This document shows positions 57,151 through 64,000 of a DNA stretch of 64,000 nt, piece by piece. A model generated the notes under the pieces. The model searched no databases and was not told where the DNA came from. It was given only the letters and a program-made list of their open reading frames with translations. Within the stretch, counting starts at the first letter, position 1, and each line of letters begins with the position of its first letter. The stretch covers positions 93,379,676 to 93,443,675 of the forward strand of contig CM060963.1 in assembly GCA_030765045.1 (NCBI GenBank), in the 5' to 3' direction. The stretch is from Tenodera sinensis (lineage: Eukaryota; Arthropoda; Insecta; Mantodea; Mantidae). Made by a program: the position numbers and the translations under genes.

Positions 57151-57590
57151 CAAAATACTAGGGGAGTGGACGCTAACCAATCCCAAGAAAATTTGTGTAG
57201 GAGGAAATTGATAATTATACTATTAATAAGCGTAATGCAAGCCTCACATCTGAGACATTGTTGTACACACTCACAACAAAACCAACTTATCCGTCGAATC
57301 GAATTACTTACTGAACTACTGAATCCCAACTCAGAACTGAACTGCACTCGGCACTGTCCACTGAACTCACAATGTCACTGTCTGCCGGGCACTAGCTGGT
57401 TCACTTCTAAGGGCCCGAACAGGAGTCATTCTGGAAAAGGAATATTGTCGTACGGCACAAAATGAATCCCCTGCAGCCGGAAGACGGTATACAATTTTGG
57501 TCGGGCTATTGTTCAGACGACCGTCCATTAACGGAAATAGCCGGCCAGGTCCCTCCGCTGCAGGTAATTAGTTTCGAGGCCGCGGTGACA
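57151..57590 (-). mobile_element. possible LTR or retroelement leader
   Basis: On the minus strand a segment starting TGTCACCGCGGCC, like the start of the solo LTR at 19.3 kb (TGTCACCGG), is followed by a GC-richer stretch and an AG/GT-rich region (AGTTCAGTGGACAGTGCC). The other end and the target duplication could not be fixed. Confidence 0.35.
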
Positions 57591-58683
57591 AGATTTAATT
57601 ACTGTCTACCCGCTAGAATGAGGAGTTCGGACAAGATTATATGCATATAGCCTCCAGTCCAAAAATATTCATGTTAGATAAGCAGTAGTAATCACACAAT
57701 GACATGAATTTCTGTTTCTGTGTTGGCGATAGTGGCTTCATTTGTACTCTGAAAGAGTTGTGACCTCCCGGGATCTTGGTGCCCAGGATTTTCATTGTTT
57801 AGTCCTGTAACATTTCATCTCACATTTTGTCCAAATACTCTGTGGTTGTTCTGTAGCACCGAATGAAACGATGCTTATATCGCGCAGATCTGATGTGAGC
57901 AGATCTCCACTGAAATATTTATTGCATTCAAAAACTTCTGGCTACCCACAGAAGAAAGGTTGAGCAATTTTTGGGACTACCGCTCCTCTTCAATTGGTAA
58001 ATGACATCCATTATTAGCATCCTGTGTCCCCTCAAGAAACATCTACAAGTACGGAGTTACTTAACACTATCAGAATGCTTCAGCACTTAAGGATGTTTAC
58101 TGAATATGAATTGCTAATGAATCAGCTTCTGCAAATGAATGATGTACATTTACCTAAGCGCAGTGCGGAAAGCAATACACTTCCATGAAGGAAGCCTTCC
58201 AGGTGAGGTTGATGTTCTACTCACTGCTCTACCAACAGAATCTCAAAAATGGTAGAAAACTTGTTGTTCCATTTATATGCCGCCTTTAACATCTGTGAAG
58301 TAACTTGAACTTATATCATGATCAATAACTGAAAAATAACTTGTTATGCTGCTAATGTGACCAAAGATGCTGAAGTCATCTTTAACATCTGCATTTTGAA
58401 TCTGACTACATGTAGTGAATACTTGTATATCCATGTGACTGTTCAGCAAATTATGATAGACAGTTATTCCGAATGATGGAGTTCATCTCTAAGCTATTTA
58501 TCTAATGAACCAGTGATAAATCAGCAGTTTTAAAAGCTGCCTATGGCCAAAATTTCATCTCTCGTTTTATCGCTTTTACACAAGCTTGTTTTGATGTTAA
58601 TTCGTCAGAGCTAATCAGCTTTATGCATTTATTTAATGTATACTATCACGCTTCACATGTCTTCATAATCCATTTGTTAATGG
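57591..58683. other. no supported gene
   Basis: Interrupted open frames around 57,830-58,250 lack a recognisable family. Confidence 0.4.
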
Positions 58684-59412
58684 AAAAATCTGATCTGTTG
58701 CACTCACATGACTTTCTCTACTCTTGTACTAATCATTCTTACAAACTCTTATTCCTGTATGTTCTTCGTGTTAAGATAAATATTTGTATATAATTATCTT
58801 ATTGCTTATTTCCTTGCAGTTGCAAGGGGAGTATTAGAATACAGTAGGTTTTGAGCGATAGTAAAATGTTTTAAAGCATTGAGATTCTGTTCTCTTTGTA
58901 CACTGAACATACATAAAAAAAAAAAAAAAAAAAAAAAAAGAACAACGATGTTCCATTTCACGAAAGTTGTTTTCGGAAACTCACACACATACCAAGGAAT
59001 GTCTCCGAAACGGTTCAACCTACAAGAATATTTATTCAGACATAAATTGTCTATTTTAGCAAGATCTACTTTTTTTTGTATAGCATGATTTGTTGTATCT
59101 CTAACGGTTTACTAGTTATGCAAAAGTCGTCCAGAGTAGATACGACTACAGGAGCTATAGCCAGAAAATTCAAGATATACATTTCCTTTGTCATTAAAAT
59201 ATCTGAAACATATGGCATTTTAATCAAAATCGTTAGAGCCATTTTCAAGAAAATCAGAATTTTCGAAAAATTTTCTGTGTAAAGGGTAGTTTAGGGTGTG
59301 GCTATTTTCTTCAAAATCTTCGTGCCGCATCCTTGAAAGATATTAAACTTAAATACCAACTTTGGTTTTTAACGGACTTTTCGTTTTTGAGTATGCTGTC
59401 CACAGACTGGCA

Positions 59413-59511
<99 letters not shown>

Positions 59512-59613
59512 TTTTCTAATTTTTTTTTTTTAATATATTCAGAAATCTCGACATCGAATTTTTGGGTGGAATACAATACCTACTTCCCCTACTTACCAGT
59601 AGAGGAAGTAAAA
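58684..59613 (+). repeat. family T repeat, copy 10 (full length)
   Basis: Both ends are present: AAAAATCTGAT then GTTGCACTCACATGACTTTC and CTCTACT on the left, CTACTTACCAGTAGAGGAAG on the right. The interior matches copy 7 throughout (ACGGTTTACTAGTTATGCAA, ATCTGAAACATATGGC, CAAAATCTTCGTGCCGCATC). It contains an A-run (58,916-58,939) and the long (CA)n at 59,413-59,511. Confidence 0.9.
59413..59511 (+). repeat. (CA)n microsatellite
   Basis: About 49 CA units at the microsatellite position of family T copy 10; the Cys-Val and Thr-His frames over it are artefacts. Confidence 0.95.
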
Positions 59614-61630
59614 ATAAAAGAGTAGGTATACTTAAAATAGGTTACAGGGAAATAAGTTGCACTGACTCAATGAATGACTTCGTGACATAACCAAATCATG
59701 CCTGTCGTTTCTTTCTTTCTTTTTTTTTTTTTTTTTTTTAAGGTGTGTTTATAGTCGCATAACTACATTCCTTTAGCGATTTATTATACGTGTAATTCTA
59801 ATTCTTTTATATTAATTAACAAATGAACAATATACCAGGAGATATAACAAGGATAACAACTAAAAATTAAGTCGTGTTTTACAATATAGGTACAAAGTAA
59901 ACATTGGATAGTAACTTACAAGCAGTATAGAATGAATAGTTAAGAGCGACGATGAGATGTGTGTATCTGTTTACCTTACCGCGGACGCAGTGGCGCCATG
60001 ATTTACGTGTGCAGTTGTAATAATTCACATGTGAATATATAACTCGAGTAATGTCAATGGAAAATTGGCTTCCCGCATATCCACAATTCTTCTCTGCTGC
60101 ACTTCCGTAATATCCATGTGTATATCGCGTCAGCAGTTAAGAGATATTCAGGCTGAAGTTTTTCAATTTTATATTTACTTGAAAATTGGTACACTTAAAA
60201 TGAATAAATGAATGACTGTGCAAAAGCTCGATCAAGCTGTTTCGCAGATAATATAATTAGCTAAAACAATGCACTTTTTAAAAAAAAAACTGCCCTCACA
60301 TTTTTCTTTGGTTTGTCACTAGCATTTCTGATATTTAAGTAAACCGAAAATAAATTAAGGTATTTTATTGAAGTTGATAATATGTATAAGGCAATCATCA
60401 AATGCATATTTTAATATTTAGATAACACATTTGAGATTATGCATACAAATTTACATACAAATCAGAGCAAAACTGAAATGTAAGAAATACATTTTATTCA
60501 AAATGCAAAATTGAGGGGCAATAAAGGAAAGCATCAATGTGTGCACCACAGTGTGGTTAAAATGAACCACACGGTGACTTAAACATGTCGCTGAACTTTT
60601 AAAAATGGTGGGACGGGGAAAATCTTTAACCTGAATGATTCACAGGTGTCGAGAATATTTATATGATGTAATGAAAAAATCTAAAATTTTATTTTGATCT
60701 AAAAATTTAGTCCTGGGGTTCCTAACATAAACCACTGCTTGGTGAACAACAAAGTCAAAAGACTCCACACATTCCTTTCTCTGCTATGTACGCGTCGGCT
60801 GAGAAGTTTGGTAAAATGCCCCGTGAAGCAGTAGACATGGCGTGCACCCAGGGTTCATTAACAATTTCAAAAGCGTAATATCATAAGAGATTATACAAAG
60901 AAACGTTTCGGTAGCTTCGTTGAGAAGTTTAGGATCTTGGGATTTTGTTCTACGTGATATGATGTGGATGGTAGCCAGTCGACTTTGTATGTGTGCATGT
61001 GGTCAATTTTATTTGCTTTATACTAGTAATATTTTTCTTTTATTATGCAATTCTATCGTGATTTGCCAACTAGTCAAACATAAATACACTAGATCTCGAA
61101 TTCTCGCAAGAGAATTGCTCGCGAATTTAACGCGAATTTTATCGTTAAAATCTGGAGCTCTTTTACAGATAAACTTACGACAGGTAGATTTTCTTCAAGA
61201 CTATCCCCCAAAAGCTCCGGGGAGTGTTGTACATATATCTCGGTCCTCTACCTTGCTCTCTTCTCCAAATAAATCCTTAAATGCTACTCTGCGGGTTAGA
61301 TTGGTGTAGTCATACAAGACAGCACAAGACGGGCGAGTGACCAGCTAAAGCTCACTTTTTAAATTAGATAAAAAGTAGGTAACTGAAAACTTCAAGCGGA
61401 AGTAATACCGTTCTGAAGAAAATTCTGTGCTTCTGAGAAAGGAAAAGATCAGGATATATTACATGGACACGCCCCTGATAGCTTATCTTCAGCGTTTGCT
61501 CTCACCAAGATTGACAGAGCTTCCATACGATTTATCAGCCCACCTTGTCATAGTGTTGCAACTGTAGATATGGATTATTCTAAAACATGCCCACCACAAC
61601 CGATTCAATTCCGGATAGTGCTTGCATATA
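59614..61630. other. no supported gene
   Basis: A T-run near 59,718-59,740, a short hairpin at 60,546-60,575 and a 129-codon open frame (60,920-61,309, +) without recognisable domains. Confidence 0.45.
60546..60575. repeat. short inverted repeat
   Basis: CACAGTGTGGTT and AACCACACGGTG pair at 11 of 12 positions around a 6-base loop. Confidence 0.75.
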
Positions 61631-62291
61631 TGGAAATCGACGTCTGTCATTTCCGGTCTTTTCCAAATGACTGGGATTTTGCCAGTTTGTCAGTTATTTT
61701 TTTCTCTCACTTTATTTTCGTGTAACTGAATGCACAACAACACACTTCTCTTTTACTGACGTTAACACAGTCTACAGTTTCGTGATATTACAACTCAAAG
61801 ATGTTGTCCTCTACTTACCTTAACAGACAATTGTCTATCTTTCAGTTCTCTCTTTCTCACAAACACTAGCTCTGACGATACGACCACTCAACGCTCATTA
61901 AACTTTCACTATCTTGCTTTCGACGGTTCTTCACGACGACGGTACACACGGAGCTGGTGCGTGCGTGCGCGCACTCACTCACTCAAACGAAAAACTGACT
62001 GATAAAAACTGCCTTACTTGCGTGCTCCGCTAAGCTTTTATACCGGCGATGACGTAGCCAGATTTTTCTCGAACTTCGCTTTTTCAGGACCTTTTCAGCA
62101 GCCAGAAGATTCACGAACAACCTAAAAAACTCTTTTTGGTTCTGCCGCTCCGATGGTTGTCACGTGTTTGCTCGCCGTGTATGGTGTGGGATAGTTTGAC
62201 CTTGAGCGCCTTTGTTCGCCGACCTGGTATTTGGTGTGGGGTAGCTTGACGCTGGCCGTCTTTTGGTGTGCGCCGCCCGGTGGGCGCCACA
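61631..62291 (-). mobile_element. solo LTR, family L, with 5-bp target duplication
   Basis: On the minus strand it begins TGTGGCGCCC and ends GATTTCCA. ATATA flanks it at 61,626-61,630 and 62,292-62,296. It carries GAGCGGCAGAACCAAAAAG (minus strand), shared with the 31 kb copy, a TATAAAAG box ~250 bp from the LTR start and an AATAAAG signal near its end. No internal region adjoins. The 5-bp duplication fits Gypsy-type integration. Confidence 0.82.
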
Positions 62292-62395
62292 ATATATTAC
62301 GCATTTTATGTAAATTGCTTTTTTATTTCTCGTGAACTCGTGCAAAGAAAATGCAGTATTGTGACTAACACACCAACCGTAAACATTAATATTAC

Positions 62396-62398
<3 letters not shown>

Positions 62399-62434
<36 letters not shown>
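62399..62434 (+). repeat. A homopolymer
   Basis: About 36 consecutive A. It might be a retroposon tail, but no body was recognised upstream. Confidence 0.95.
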
Positions 62435-62435
<1 letters not shown>

Positions 62436-62539
62436 ACCTTCAACAAATCTAATAATCAAAATGCATTAATCACCGTCCCAATTCCGACAAGATATTTTAA
62501 AAGCTCGTAATGATCCATACCGTCCAATCTTGATTAAAT

Positions 62540-62770
62540 AACCCCTGGCGCAACAGCCCATGAAGGGCCAATGCGTCCCCCACCTCTGCCCACTACAGGC
62601 GTCATTGGTGGGGTGCAATATTGGAGGGTGGGACGTGGTCAGTGCCCCGTGCCCTCCCGGCCAGTTATACGGCCCTCTTGGCCTGGGGCCGCTACTTCAT
62701 TAAGTGGCTCCTCAATGGAACCTAACGAGGCTGAGTGCACCCCTTGAATCTTGATGAAAACCATTGCTAA
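62540..62770 (-). repeat. SINE-C, copy 3 (head missing)
   Basis: The plus strand holds GGGTGCAATATTGGAGGGTG, GACGTGGTCAG, CCTCCCGGCCAGTTATACGG and ACGAGGCTGAGTGCACCCC, collinear with 47.6 kb and, in reverse, with 40.6 kb. The tRNA-like head is absent, as in a 5'-truncated insertion. Confidence 0.65.
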
Positions 62771-64000
62771 CATTATGGAGCCCTGGGTTGTAAACCATTG
62801 TTTCAGCCTCCTAGGCACACACAAAACCGCATGTAACTTTAACATAACCTAATTGAGGCAAATTGTGTTATATATACCGTTACCAACAGAAGTAGGTAGA
62901 AAAGGGAACACTTTACACGAATAATTTGCAGCAGTTATGAAAATAAATGAGAAGAGAAAGCCTTCAAATGTGTTATGATGGCTAGACGTACGAATAATCG
63001 GAAACAGTCCTGTGCTTTTTTTATGCTCGCAAATATAGAGTAGTTTTCTTTTCTTAGTAAAATAATTAAAGAACAAAGTAACTTGAAACTTTCCCGGAAC
63101 CTTTGCCTTCTATCCATAAAACAAGTCTGACTTAAATCTAAAACATCTATTTATTCGTAATTCTCACTCACTAAAGCACTCGCATAGTCAAGCCAAATGA
63201 CAACCAAGAGAGCTTGAAGATGTTAAGCAGTATACGCAGATGGAGGAAACTTAAAGCTCGAATGTAAGAACATGCGGCAACTGAGGAACCCTAATGAGTA
63301 ATGCACAGCGATAAAAGGTTTACATTGACGCCAAATAATATACGAGTATAACAAACCGAACCACAACCTCAGTTGAGTAGTCAGTCACACCATCGATATG
63401 TTAGTCTTGCCATCTAAATTTGAGTGCATTCCTGCATTCAAATTGACGCATAATACTTGAAGGAGTCCATCTATTCTTCGACTGGTGGGGACGAGTTACT
63501 GCTTTCCGTAATGTTTTTTAAATAATACAATGCTTTTCATAGTCTATTCCTGCTGTAGAAGCTGAAATACCATTCCAGATTCGTTTTCTTTCGTTCCTTC
63601 TCCTTGTGGGTTAGAAGTTGAAACATTTATTTATCCTTGTATCTCTGTATCTTGCTATAATCTTTGAAACGTACATCCTATCTGTAATCAAGCACCGCAC
63701 TAATTTACTGTGCAAGGCAATTCCTACTCTCTGCGGATGTTAAGACAGGTGCTTTATATCAGAGCGAACAAGAATGTGGCTATTGTAATATATTCATTCA
63801 TTTATTCCATTTGACGTAAGACACGGAGTATGAATGGTACTGTTAAAATAAGTAGGGCATTTTAGAAAGCTATCACTGATATAATAAACTAGTTTCAATG
63901 AATTTTGATTATCTAATAACGGATAAACATAAATGTTTAATAGGTAATTGGATTTCCAATAGTGTATGGACTACGCTTTTTTTTCCTGAAAATGTAGCAG
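62771..64000. other. no supported feature
   Basis: AT-rich sequence to the window edge; nothing recognised. Confidence 0.5.

Noticed and set aside
57462..57650. Possible exon ending CTGCAG|GTAATT
   Set aside because: No acceptor or homology; it lies in a GC-richer segment that looks like LTR sequence.
59311..59625. Cys-Val and Thr-His repeat open frames
   Set aside because: By-products of the (CA)n tract inside family T copy 10.
60920..61309. 129-codon plus-strand open frame
   Set aside because: No domain or conserved motif recognised; no splice or polyadenylation support.

Overview
The window reads as intronic, repeat-dominated DNA from a large animal genome, most likely a hemimetabolous insect. 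The supporting signs are AT-rich unique sequence, abundant microsatellites, several tRNA-derived SINE families, decayed LINEs of several clades, mariner/IS630-type transposase fragments and solo Gypsy-like LTRs. No bacterial or plasmid features are present. A cockroach, termite, stick insect or orthopteran is plausible, but the sequence alone does not settle the order.

Only one piece of a host protein-coding gene is supported: a 43-codon exon at 35,678-35,806 (+) with clean splice sites. Its product matches the PH-like N-terminal part of C-Maf-inducing protein (CMIP). No other exon of that gene was found, so the exon would lie between introns of at least 35 kb upstream and 28 kb downstream. 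Everything else is read as intron content, mostly transposable-element debris.

Left third (1-22 kb): four copies or pieces of an undescribed ~0.85-0.93 kb repeat (here 'family T'), solo LTRs at 2.1 and 19.3 kb, a mariner relic at 8.7 kb, and a dense tRNA-SINE cluster at 15.3-19.0 kb. That cluster includes an inverted SINE pair whose target-site duplications are still visible.

Middle (22-45 kb): a mariner terminus and a Jockey/CR1-like LINE relic (22.4-23.6 kb), three more family T copies (24-27.4 kb), a GC-rich block resembling a LINE 5' end (28.6-29.25 kb), a solo LTR (31.0 kb), an IS630-type transposase relic (32.2 kb), a decayed LINE with R2-type RT and restriction-like endonuclease hallmarks (33.1-34.95 kb), the CMIP exon, and LINE and transposase fragments to 44.8 kb.

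Right third (45-64 kb): transposase and SINE relics, three family T copies, a Gypsy-type PBS with a gag-like relic (51.0-51.5 kb), degenerate ~115-bp tandem repeats (51.56-52.08 kb), a very large (CAC)n tract with 874 uninterrupted bases (52.75-53.94 kb), and a solo LTR with a 5-bp duplication (61.63-62.29 kb).

No intact mobile element, true tRNA gene, rRNA gene or CRISPR array was seen. Long open frames across the (CAC)n, (CA)n and (TAA)n tracts are consequences of the repeats and are not called as genes.
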